Source: Nigrospora sphaerica
Lineage: Eukaryota > Ascomycota > Sordariomycetes > Amphisphaeriales > Apiosporaceae
Length of the DNA: 64,000 nt
Direction of reading: 5' to 3'
Assembly: GCA_018287875.1 (NCBI GenBank)
Contig: JAGVVL010000001.1
Location: forward strand, 4,588,001 to 4,652,000
Part shown: positions 23,429-34,379 of the stretch, one piece after another
How the letters are laid out: the number at the start of each line of letters is the position of its first letter
Position numbering within the stretch: position 1 is the first letter of the stretch
Position numbers and translations under genes: made by a program
Notes under the pieces: model-generated
What the model saw: only the letters and a program-made list of their open reading frames with translations
What the model was told of the DNA's origin: nothing
The model's database searches: none

Positions 23429-24373
23429 TCATTTCCAGTAAAGGTCAGCAGCATTGGCGTTTTCCAGTGTGGACCTCGTGAAAGTGGCCAAGTCGGCCCC
23501 CGCAGGATTGTCATCGTCGTTCATATCCACGTCTTCAGCCCGCGGCGATGCACAGCACTGTTTGCGTGCCGTCGCCAGGAGGCCGTCCCATTCCTCCATT
23601 GTGAAGTCACCCTCGCTCTCGGCCAGGATTAAATCCTGGTTGGAAGTATAGGCGAAGACATGCACCGATTGGGATTTCTCTACTTCGCGCGCCGTGGGGT
23701 TCACCACGATTTGGTCGGCTCCGTCGTCGTTGGTCACCACCGCCAGGGCCGTCGAGGCCAGGACAGAGTTCAGAGGGATAGCCGCCGAAAGCAGGGCCAA
23801 GACGGCAGTCTGTATCAGAGCGGGGACGATGGGGATGTTCTGGGCGGCACCAGCAGGTCAGTCAACCACAACCACCGAAGCCTTAGGCGCAGAAAGAAGG
23901 CGTTGCCACCGTGGTAGGAGACTTGGTGTCGCCACATTTACTACGTACCGTGCTGGCCTGTGTCGCTTTGGTATTGGCATACTCATTCTCCGGCGCCACT
24001 GTAACCTGGAGGGTGATTTGTATAAGAGTTCGTGGAAAATTGGTGACGAGGATGATCTGGCGGAGCGTCGACTGCAGCAGCGCCTCGAGGTGCCGCTCTC
24101 GTGTTCCTGGCGAGCGACCGGCCGTCAGTAAACAATCACGGAGAGACTACCGGCGATGACGCCCAAGGAGCCTCGGTACTAACCACCGACACCGGCCGCA
24201 GGCCGCACAACCACGTCGACGACGGCTTCCTCGGGCAGTTCGTCCCTTCTCTGCACTTCGATGGGCCCGTTCACGGCGCCCACGACGGTGTACCCGGCGT
24301 GGGAGTAGGTGGCCGAACCATCGCCGCTGTGAAGGGGCGACAGTACCGCCTCGGGTTGGGATGCAGCAGGCAT
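23429..24373 (-). CDS. RRP46: Exosome core subunit RRP46 (RNase PH-like)
   Basis: Three exons, 24373-24184, 24106-23949 and 23839-23429, join in phase and give 252 aa. The order of motifs is that of Rrp46: GSATYSHAGYTVVGAVNGPIEVQRRDELPEE, VVVRPAAGVGG then TRERHLEALLQSTLRQIIL, LIQITLQVT, NIPIVPALIQTAVLALLSAAIPL, and a C-terminal block with SVHVFAYTSNQDLILAESEGDF. Rrp46 is one of six RNase PH-type subunits that form the ring of the RNA exosome. The ring threads RNA to the catalytic nucleases in nucleus and cytoplasm, and in eukaryotes the ring itself is inactive. Donor choice at exon 1 (G/GTTAGT) is fixed by phase and by the conserved GVGGTRERHLE junction. Confidence 0.93.
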
Positions 24374-25327
24374 GGTAGTGTGCGGGCGGCAGCGAAGTCC
24401 GGTTCTGGTCGGCCGGAGCGTGGGTGGGATTGGAGGTTCTGGGGCAACCGTGAGAGCTCCAGGCCTGTACAAAAAATTCCGACGCTCGGATAGCAAGGTG
24501 GGAGGGAGGTCGGTACGTACTTCCAATCTACCTAAGTCCCGCCGTCGTGCAGTTCACAAGGGACAGCTGCCATCCCAATGGATCCAGTACCTCGGGACGC
24601 CCCGCAGTTGACGATGGTACATGTAACATCGAATTGTACACGAGAGAAGCGGAACAGTTTTATCCATGGTAGGCGCATGGATACACCTCTCACTCTTGAT
24701 TCGCAAGTATGTACCTACGCCTTGGGAAGCGAGAACGCCAGATTCCAGGACATGGGCGGATACTAGATAGAGCCATGTCCGGATTGATGCTACCCAAACA
24801 AATTACCACCACCCTGGGCAGGGAAACGTCCTTTGGGCACTGCAAGTGGCGGATGCGACCTTCACTTCCCAGGCTCGTCCAAAAGTGCGTAAAATGCCAT
24901 TAGGCAAGTACACCACATTGAACCATTCCCCGCAAAGCAGGATAACCGGCCACTATACACTATACACGTACAGTAGTGCATACCCGAGTCCTGGAGGACC
25001 TGGGCACGCAACCATCATCCATGGCCAAACGTCCCACCCCCCCCCCCTACCCGGTGAGGTGAGGACGGAGGATGCCGGTAGGGATACATTACGCACAGAC
25101 AGCTCGCCGTTCTGAGGGCGCGATGCGGCTTCCCCAACGCGACGGCTTTAAAACCCGAGCAGCAGTCTAGCTGCCGTCGTGATCCGCGGCTGCCGTGATC
25201 GTCGCCTGGTACGCCCGGCCATGACACGGTCTCCTCCCCAACGAACAGCCCAAGCAACGCATTCCGACAAGTGTTCAGTCCTTTTCAGTGCCTTGTTTCC
25301 GCCATGGCGTTCCCGCCTCGGCGGCTG
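24374..25327. other. Intergenic, between RRP46 start and homeobox gene 3' end
   Basis: About 950 bp holding the RRP46 promoter and the 3' flank of the homeobox gene. Short frames are not supported. A C-homopolymer lies near 25040. Confidence 0.6.
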
Positions 25328-27524
25328 TCATCTCCAGTTGCCCTGGCTGAGGGACAGCAAACCCGCCACGCAGTCCATGTCAGGTCGCTTACTGGGGCTG
25401 ACCTCTCCCCGCATGAAACGTTCAACCTCGTCGCTATCTCGGCCTTTGGGGTCGACGGTGCTCTTACGGGCCCCCGCCCCGCTGCCTTCCTTGATCCTGC
25501 CGTTTTCGTCTTCAAATATCGAGACCGCATGGTCCAGTCCCGTCTTGCCGCCCCGCAGTCGCGGTGTTGGCGCGGTATTGGCACGGCTGCCGAGCAGCGA
25601 TCGTTTGGTGCCATTCGTGTTGCGCTCACCAAGCACCTGGTCAGTTCCGCGAGTATTTGCACTGGTTTTTGTCGGCGTTGTCATCTTGGACGGTGCGGTT
25701 AACGGGAGAGGGTGGCGCCGGCGCCCAGACGCCGCATTTCCGCCTGATTCGGGACTCCAGTTCTCCTTGTCCGAGTCACCACCAGCCGGAGACAAGACCG
25801 GGACCAGACCCGGCTTGTCACTCGTCTTCTTCCTGCGCTCTGCATCAAGCTCCTCTGTTGCGGCTCTCGCGGGCTTGTCCATTGGGTCCGTGGCCTGCTG
25901 TGTAGACGTGGGAGGCGGCGGGAGGCTCTGCATTCGGGCGACGCTGCTGCTGGTGCGGCTGAGCTTAGCCTTCTTGGTCAACGAGCCACGACGGCTAGGA
26001 GGAGCATTCCGTTTGCTTAAGGTGCCCGCCAAGGCACTGGTGGCAGCATGGGCAAGGCTGTTCAGTCCGCTCTGGCTACTGGAACGAAGCAGCGAGATGG
26101 CGGCTATGGCCGAGCCCGACGATTCATTCTCAGCCTGCTGGGTGAGCTCGTCACGGGTCTCGGCATCACAGCATGACTCCCAAGCCTGAACATCACGAGA
26201 ACGACCACGCGCCAGCTGAGGAGGCAGGTTGGCCGTCAGAGTCGAGATGGGGGGCAGAGTGATGCCTGGTAGAGCACTCCGACTTCGGTGCAGAGTCCGC
26301 GGCGCACGCACGGGGGGGAGGGTTGCGGCGTCGAGGACCGACGATGGCTCGGAGGCCCGCGGTGGTGAATGCTGCGAGGATACAAGCTCTGCCTTGCCTT
26401 CCAAGGACAATGATAGTCGGAACTGGGACGAGGATGTCGAGGGCGGCGGTAGGATGGATGATGGTGAATTGTTGGTGGTCGGTGTGCTCGAACAAAGGAA
26501 GGAGTCTCGCCTAACGGAGCTGTCAGCACGCTTGGTCCCTATGCACGGAATAGATGGTTCCAGACCCGAGGGCGGTGTCATCTCGGTGCCTATCCAAGGT
26601 GGACGGGGTCGAGAGGGCATGCCACCGATTTGACAAGTACCCAACAGAGCTGGGTACAGATTGGGACAGCGGGGGGCCAAGCTCGTTGGCATCAAACGTG
26701 AAAGAGGCTGACGACGGCGGGGGGGAAGTCACGCCCGAATCCGAGGCTCGTCGTTCCGGCGCGGCTGGCCCCGTCGATCGCGCGCCAGGGGCTGGCGAAA
26801 CGCGAAACGAGTGCATTGAGTCAACAGTAGGTGGGCTCGGTGCCCGTTTCCCCTGATTGGATGTATCCGTTCCGTCATTTGGCTCGAGGCCCGAGTGGTT
26901 ATCATAGTTGTTATCGTTGCTGCTGCCGCTGGCGCCAACAAAGGACGGGGTTTTCGTGGGTAGGGCGGGCACGCCTCCGTACCGTAATGCGGCGATCTCC
27001 TGAGGCGACAAGGGACGCGACTTTCGTCGATCATTCTGGCGTCGGTTCTGGAACCAGATCTAACCATGGCAGGACGCGTAAGTACAGGTCTGCGCCGAGA
27101 CTCGGTGCAGTAGACGGACCTGGACCTCTTTCTCGGTGAGGGAGACGCGTCTAACAATGGCTAGACGCGCCAGCTTGTCGGGCTTGGGATTCGAATTATA
27201 GGCGGCCTCAAGGATGGTCTTGTCTTGCGCCCTAGCAAATGGGAAAGGGGATTCATCAGTGTCAGCCCTTCACACAACAGCCTGACACGGCCAATTGGCT
27301 ACGTACGTTGTCCTCTTCCGCTTGCCTTTCGGGTGCTTCTCGTTTTCGGGGCGCGCCACAGGGTATCCCGGCTCCATCAGGAATGATGTCTCAAACGAAA
27401 AGGACGATGAGTCGGGATCGCTGCTTTGAACGACCGAGTCCTGGCTCGCCGAGATGCCGTCGGGGCCATCGCAAGGGCTCGCGGCGGGCGACGGGCACGG
27501 GTCGGCAGCGGGGAGGGAGGACAT
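25328..27524 (-). CDS. Homeodomain transcription factor, YOX1/YHP1-like
   Basis: Four exons, 27524-27307, 27231-27120, 27059-26566 and 26510-25328, give 668 aa. The homeodomain lies at about residues 66-130 and is built from three exons: GKRKRTT, AQDKTILEAAYNSNPKPDKL, LAIVRRVSLTEKEVQ, and the recognition helix IWFQNRRQNDRRKSRPLS. Introns 1 and 2 both fall inside the homeodomain. The long C-terminal part is Ser/Pro/Thr-rich, with QFRLSLSLEGKAELVSSQHSPPR and DSDKENWSP, a pattern seen in filamentous-fungal Yox1-like proteins. Yeast Yox1/Yhp1 repress M/G1 genes, and the role in filamentous fungi is inferred. The 55-nt third intron is placed by phase (GG/GTCTGG donor, GTTAG acceptor) and is the least certain junction. 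Confidence 0.88.
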
Positions 27525-28290
27525 GACTGGGTAGGTGGCGGAGAACTACACAAAGACCATGATACAGTTGGCAGACAACGACGGACCAGCTGCCGTGCAA
27601 GCAGCGCAGGGGGAAGGAGGCGTTCCTTCCGCGGAGGAGGGGGGGAGGGAGGGGGGTCGAGAAGCAGGAGCGGACAGGAGACGGTCGTGAGGATGGCGTG
27701 CGAGAGAGTCGTCGAGTTGGACACGGGGGAAGGAGGAGGAGGGGAGGGACGGGAACGGTCGAGGTCATATGCATCCGAAAGCGTGTCGGTGTCGTGCCGC
27801 CTCAACTAGTTCGAACCAAATACCAGGTCCATTTCGCGTGTGTAGTGCGTACCGTACCGCACTCCAGCCTCCACGGTAGGCGTTGCCCCCAGGACAACCG
27901 CGCCGCGCCCCGCTTTGCTACATAGTGAAAACGACCCCTGCCCAGGGCTCCGCGCGTCAAAGACATTTCCGGCCACCAACACACCTCCTGATTGGCCACA
28001 CGACGCCCAAGTAAATAATGCTTCGCGATGCCATCACCACGGCAAACCATGAACATTCGCCTGTCTCCCCAACCTCGCAATCCCTTTTTCGTCTTGGACC
28101 TCTGGCGCTGGCTCCCACAAGCCCATGGCCGTGGCAGACGCACGAGCGCCATCTGCCTATTCAATGGGTAGGTACCACCAGTTATGTGATATTTGAGCTT
28201 GAGAGGAAGTATGTGAAGCAAGTAAGGCAAGTAGGTATTCCGTACATGTACTCACTCGTATACCACCCACCCGCTTACCTACAACCCCAT

Positions 28291-28384
28291 ACACACACGC
28301 GCGTGTGCGCGAGCGCGCGCAGACACACACATAAACACGCAAACGCACATCCATACACGCGCGTGCGCGCGCGCGCTCGCGCAG
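28291..28384. repeat. Alternating CA/CG purine-pyrimidine tract, Z-DNA prone
   Basis: Interleaved (CA)n and (CG)n runs, including uninterrupted CGCGCG stretches around 28302-28320 and 28358-28382. Confidence 0.85.
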
Positions 28385-29244
28385 CGCCCCCCCCTTCGTG
28401 AGTCGCCCCGCCCCGTAACTAACATCATGGCTGCATTCGCGGCTGAAACCCGACTGACCTCCCGAGGCCGTCATGGAAGCGAGGACGACCGCCGGAGACA
28501 CATGACGACGTGCAGAGAAGCCGCGAGCAGTCGCATAAGGTTGCCCTGCTCGGCTTTCCTGTTGCTACTGGACTACATATTTACGCGTAGGGGGATGCGA
28601 GCGTAACGCGACGTCTTTTCCGCGGAAACGAGGTCATGCATACATGAGAAGCCATCACTCCCCGGATGTCATCATGCCATAACAATTCCTAATGTACCTG
28701 GCGTCTATCCATTCGAGGTCCCACCGTGATGATCGGCTAAGCCCCTTTGGATAAATTGAATCGGCAGCCAGACACAACCTGACTGGTGAACTGAGGAAGC
28801 ACAAACTGGATAGTACTGAGTAGTATCTTGAAATATTTGCCTGCCTCCTACAACACATTCTTCTTCCCTCGTACACCGTCTGCCACAGGCACCGACTGGC
28901 ATCGCCACTTTGGTGCCGGCTTTTGACTTTGGCTCGTGTGCCTACTGCCGCCGCATCAACGGTTTCCTATGATCGCCTAATTAATGATAATGTCGTCTGC
29001 AAACCCACAAGCTCTCTCTCGGCCACAAGTATCGATGCCGGGTGACGCGTCGTACATTAGTACGTTGTACGAGACAAGCGACGTGGTAGACGGGAATGTA
29101 TCATGCAACGCATCAGACATCTTTTGCAAATATACTTTGGGCCGCATTAAACTGCCAACACCCCGCAAAGGCCTCGGGCCGGGATACACGCGCCTATAGT
29201 ACAAGCATTGCCTCTGGTGTACAGAAAATAGATTAGAGAGCGGC

Positions 29245-29295
29245 CCGCAAGCCGAAGCAGGGAAGTATACCCGCAAGCCGAAGCAGCAAGTATAC
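29245..29295. repeat. Two-copy direct repeat of about 25 bp
   Basis: CCGCAAGCCGAAGCAG followed by a GTATAC word occurs at 29245-29270 and again at 29271-29295, with a 2-nt difference. It lies just past the stop codon of PRP39. Confidence 0.85.
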
Positions 29296-29328
29296 ACGCT
29301 AGCCTTCACATGGCAACAGGTAGTGCAA

Positions 29329-31730
29329 CTAATTGAACGACACGGTTCCCTGCGCCGTGGTGTCCACCGCAGCAAAGTACTCGTAGTATCTGGGGAAGTT
29401 GCTCTCGGCCTTTTGCCGGGTAGCATCGTCCATGGGGGGCTTAAGCGAGCCGTTTTCTTTGAGGGCAGGCTGATCAAGCGTCGAAACCGAAGCAGGACTG
29501 TAAGATTCGGTCAGCAAACGAACCCCTTGAGCTGGCCACTTGCTCGCGTTCGGAAAACACCTACCCGTAGATTTCCCGGTCCACGGCGAGAAACTGTTTC
29601 ATGGCATTCTTATCACCGCGCTCCTGAAGATAGGTCAGATAGGTCAGGTATAGACCCTTCTTTGCCGCGGTTGAGATGCGGCTCTTGGTCCGAAGCTCGT
29701 CAAAGATGTGCTTCACGCGCTCGCCGTGCTCGGGCTCTTGTTCAGCGTTGGTGGGCTGCTCAAGTTCGAACTCGAGCCACTTCTGGAAAAAGTACCGGCT
29801 GTCCGAGTACCACTGAACGTTCTTCGCAAAGACGGCGCGCGCGTCGTCAACTGAGCCCTTGGACTTCCACAAGAGATGAGCCCAGTGGGTGACCAGAACG
29901 GCTTTTGTAAAGATGTCGACGTGGGGGTTGTCGATTTGCGTCTTGTACACTTCAATGGCGGCCTCCAGTCCCACCTGCCGCCGCTGGAGATTGGCCAGCG
30001 AGACTACCACCTCGACACAGTCTGGGAGCTGCATCAAAATGGCCTCATGGATATCATGGGCGACGTCGACACGTCCGCACGACTCCTCAAAGTAAGCGAA
30101 CTGGAGCCGGATGCCGGGACGGCTCACGGGAACGAAGAGAGTGGCGGCCCTCAGGTAGATGTTGCGAACCTCCTCTTCCTTGCCCGGCTGGGCCGACATC
30201 CACTGAGCATACCGGAGCCAAAACTCATCGTATAGGGCGCACGTGACGAGGCAACGCTCGTACAGAAAGGTGATGCGGCTGAAGTCGCCCTCGCTTTCCT
30301 CAAAGTCGAGGTATTTGCGCCAGTTGACCATCTGTGACGCCTCCAGTTCCGTCACGTGGAAGTAGGGACGCTTCATTTCAGACTCATAAGTCCATCGTTT
30401 GGTCGTCTCCTCCTGGGTGCGCTGGAACATCTCATAGTACATGCTGTCGATTCGCGCTCGGATTTCGCGTTCCACCTCGATCTCGGTTCTGGGTGGCGCA
30501 CCGTACGGGGTGGACTCCGCCTCAACCTCGGCGCGGAATCGTGCCAGTGTGTCCGCTGACACCAGCTCGCTCAAAGGTCTGCTGTGGGCCAGCTGGCGGA
30601 ACCGCTCAAAGTACCTGGCGTACTGGTGCATGGGAATATGAATGATGCGCTGCAAGATGGCAAAGATCTTGTCTTGCGCCTCCTGGCGTTCCTCGTACTC
30701 GATGTACTTGTCCCAGAAGGGATGCGCCAGGAAATCCAGCCCAACGGCAGCGGCAGCGCGCTCGAAGAGCCTGTGAGCGGGTCAGCCATGTTTGGCCTGA
30801 GCACGGGGGGTACGGACTTTGGGATGGGGAAGGAATGCAAATACAGGAAGGGGAAGTTTGTGCAGGCGTTTGTTCCAATCTCAAACCAAGCCGAGGTGGA
30901 CGGAGTAATTGGGATACGACGAACACGCGGCTACGTCAGGGAGGTAATGATGGAAGAAACCAGAGCCTGATATTTTCAGTGAGACAGTTCCAACACGGCA
31001 TGGTTGTTGTTGGTATCCCTCACCGTCGATGGCCGGGCCTGAGCATTGAAGGTCTCGCGCTGGGTCGAAGTGCTGGGCATCAAGATATTTGGTCTTGAAC
31101 GACGGGTTCTCTGCTCGGCGACAAGGTTATGGGGAAGGAAAGTTGTTCAAGTCTACTTACTCTCTCACGAGATGGGGCGTGTGGGTGGTTTCCATCTTGA
31201 ACGAGCAGTACGAAGTCCAGAGATCGACGCAGTTGGTGATGCCGGCGCAGCCACGCTCGTAGATCTGTCGCTGTGTCAGCACTGGTCGACGCGGGAGAGC
31301 CGCGCAGTAAGACGTACCATCTCGGCCGACTCGGGCCCCGAGATGTTGAACTCGAGGTCGGCGTATTTTTTCCAGTAGCCGAATAGCAGCGGGAACTTGA
31401 GTAGGAAGCGATCGTAGGCATCGCGGAGAGTTGCCAGGGCTTGCGGGCTCGAGTTGCGGTTGAGTCCTCCTTCTTGGGCCTCACATGCTCGAATAAGCTT
31501 CTCCCAGGCCTCGAAGTTGTCGGTGTCGGTTTCCTGTTTACGCGGTCACGGTCAGCCTGCGAAACCAATGGACGCGGTAGCAGAAGCAGAAGCAGAAGCA
31601 GCCGTGGCCGCGATGCGCGGCGCGGCTGACTGGAGGCGTCGGAGCGGACAGTACTAACCACCTCAGCGTCGAGCTTCTTGATCTCCATGTTCTCCTCCTC
31701 GGAGGCGCCGAAGTGATTGAAGTCGGCCAT
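29329..31730 (-). CDS. PRP39: PRP39, U1 snRNP HAT-repeat splicing factor
   Basis: Five exons, 31730-31659, 31533-31318, 31264-31161, 30770-29565 and 29497-29329, give 588 aa. The chain is made of HAT (half-TPR) repeats, each with a W..Y..E/F core: NFEAWEKLIRACE, FPLLFGYWKKYADLE, TSYCSFKMETTH, HPFWDKYIEYEERQ, WRKYLDFEESEGD, EFWLRYAQWMSA, IRLQFAYFEESCGR and YFFQKWLEFE. This is the layout of Prp39, which with Prp42/Snu71 partners shapes the U1 snRNP and helps recognise 5' splice sites in the nucleus. Intron 3 (31160-30771) is 390 nt, about four times the other introns here. The end of exon 3 (AGAGA/GTAAGT) and its acceptor (CTCACAG) restore the LVRELFERAAAAVG junction. Confidence 0.93.
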
Positions 31731-34379
31731 GTTGACGCGTCGAACAGTATGGGACAGGACGGGTACGGGACAGGTGCAGTTGTGCTGGCACTATGGTTGT
31801 CGTAAGGACGAGGAACAGAGCAGACGGGGGGAGTTCGCAATCCACAAGGCTGCCGACGCGGAATGCGAAAAATCGGGAGCTACAGGCAGGCTAACGGGCA
31901 GGTCCCTCGGTCGGCACTGCAGGTAGCGATGACCAAGTCTAGCACGGCCCTTTCAAGCCAATGGGTCTAGGGGCCCTTCAGGCTTGCGTGATAGGCGCTG
32001 TGTGTACTCCGTACCGGGGCGGACGATTGTCTAAAACGAGAGAGGTACGTAGGGAGGCGGGTATGGGAGGTGGATTGGAGATGCAGCGCTGGAGGTGCAG
32101 GAGTGCAGCAGTGATGGAGTCCAGCAGCCAGTGGCGCAAATGGGTCGGTCTGCCTGTTGGTGTGGATGGATTTATGTACCAGGCATGGGGTCGCAACGAG
32201 TGCGCAAGCCAGCGAATGGGTGGCGCCGAGGCGGGAGAAGGCGCTTCGATTCAGGTCAGAAATTGGACGTAAGGAGGACGGGGAAATGGAGGGCTGGCTG
32301 GCGACGATATCTGCGAGGCAGCTGCAAGGGGCCAACGAAGAAGTGGAAGAGGCAACGATAAGGTGCGTATGTATGGTATATGTAGGTAATGTAGGAGGAG
32401 GCAGGGAGGAGGTAGTAGTAGTAGGTATGTAAGCAGGTGTGAAAGAGGATCGGACGGATCGGGACGGAGAGACCAGACTGACTGGCAGACGACTTTAGGC
32501 CAAGCCCGTCAAGCACTGGAGGACCGTGGGAGCTACTCTTCTGGGATGCTCGATGGATTAGGGATCCCATATGAGGACTGGCTGCTACAGCCTGGGGCTG
32601 AGCTGAACTGCTGCCTCATACCTACGTGCTGCACAGATGTGGAGACAGTAGTTGCAGGCGCTGGAGTAGATACCTTTTACGGGCTGTCTGCCCACGGCGA
32701 GGTATGGGTCGTCTGTGGTATTCCCCTAGTACAGAGGTAGGTACTAATTGCCTCCCACCTTCCCTCGCCGCCGGCCTCCCATCTCTGTCTGTTTTTTGCC
32801 AGTCCTTCCACTCGGTACACCTCGACCTTACATACCTAGGGAAGAGCACCACTCTACGCAGCATAACTAATCACCTCTAGTGTATCAAAATGTTGGGGTT
32901 GCCAGGACTTGCCTGTTCGTGCCTCTCGCATGGGTGGCTAGCAAACGAATCCCGACTTGAAGCCTCGGCGATCGTTCCATCGGTCGCTTATCCATCCCAT
33001 GCAGCCACGCTTCCTTCTATTATGCCCTGTCGGGCTGCAGTCCCTCGCAGGCTTTATTGCGTCTTTCTGTGGTTGAGAGGTAGACACCTACCTATGTACC
33101 TCGATACTTACCCAGTGCTCGGCTGGCTGATGCCCCACCAAGGCCAAGGCCACGGATGTTAAAAGGCCTTCTGTTTGGTTCCCCTTGACTCGATTCTTCC
33201 TTTGAAAATTCATTGCAAAATTGCAGGCCAGTGATGATACTCCATTAAAACAATATGATAGGAAGAGGGATAAAGCTCTAATGAGCTTCATGATCTCAAA
33301 TCAATAATCTGAGGCCCGAGTTTTGATGCTCTTTTCCCCCCTCTCCCTTTATTGGCTGCTTGCCGCTATTCCTCCTTTACCACCTACTTCTTGCTTCCCC
33401 TGGCATCTTGACCAAGTGGTTAACGACTCGATAGGAGTCAGCGGGCATCACAACGATCCCGCACCAGTGTGGTTGGGCAAAGATCCATTCTTTGTCTTGA
33501 TACCTATGACATCCGACTGGTTTTCACGCTGCACGATCAACTCATCTGCCAACTGTTTGCTTGGGTCGGCAAGCACCGGCGCTACATGAGCCGTACTTTG
33601 GATGCGCGTCCTTGACGGATCCCGTGCGCAAGAGGCCAGCTGGAATATCGTATCGGCGTCCAGGACACATGGAGAGCATTCAATTCTGTCCTGGGATGCC
33701 AACGCCAGTCCGGGAGGTCAGGGAATGCACGTACATGGAGCGTCTTGTCAACCATAATCGAGCACTCTTGCTTCTTATCAATTCTTGCTTACCTCTGTGT
33801 ACTCGAACGAACTGTGTCCTTTTTTGCTGTACTGGGTCTGCTGAGCGATTACCCTGGTGTTTCATACTTGCAAGCTATTGTGCATCATATGCCGGTTACA
33901 TATGCAACTGTGTGAGGAACGCTGTGTTACATACTACTGTGTGCTAAGGGTGTGGCTATATGAAAATCCGTCCCTCTGCTCAGGATCAGCATGGGCCGGC
34001 GCGATATCCCCTCTTCCCATCGGATTTCTTTGCAAATGCGCTGGGCTGCCGATGCCCAAGCGCCAGGGGTCGGACCCGCATGACGAAAGCCTCCGTCCAT
34101 CCAACTGGATGCTGGGCTGCCGCCTGTTTGGGCAAATAGCGAAACTTCCAATGTGGCAGCTCGAGCACAACCATCAGAACGACATTCCACACGTACATTC
34201 TACTCGATCGAATGCGCGGCGCCCCGTGAAACCTTACGGTTCCTTTGGCACCACCTCGTGAAGCCCTTCCGTTCGGCCCAACCTTCCCCCCCTCGTCGCG
34301 CCCTCCACAGAGGCATGCGACTGACGTCGCCGCAAACATATGTCTTCGCTGTCGGGCTAGGTAGCTTCTTGACACTGGG
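31731..34379. other. 2.6-kb divergent intergenic region
   Basis: Promoter space of PRP39 (leftward) and the inositol phosphatase (rightward). TAGGTA/TACCTA words lie near 32390-32430, 32735 and 33080-33110. Short frames such as 33323-33589 have hydrophobic starts but no further support. Confidence 0.55.

Larger units (their letters stand above)
27525..29328. other. 1.8-kb intergenic region upstream of the homeobox gene
   Basis: Holds the homeobox promoter, with an inverted CCAAT word (GATTGG) at about 27989, and a strong alternating purine-pyrimidine tract at 28291-28384. A short direct repeat near 29245 adjoins the 3' end of PRP39. No gene is supported. Confidence 0.6.

Noticed and set aside
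25179..26189. 336-codon plus-strand ORF opposite the homeobox gene
   Set aside because: Shadow of the last exon of the YOX1-like gene. Low-complexity translation without a domain.
33323..33589. 88-codon plus-strand ORF with a signal-like start
   Set aside because: No cysteine pattern or codon bias, and it lies in a repeat-sprinkled intergenic region.
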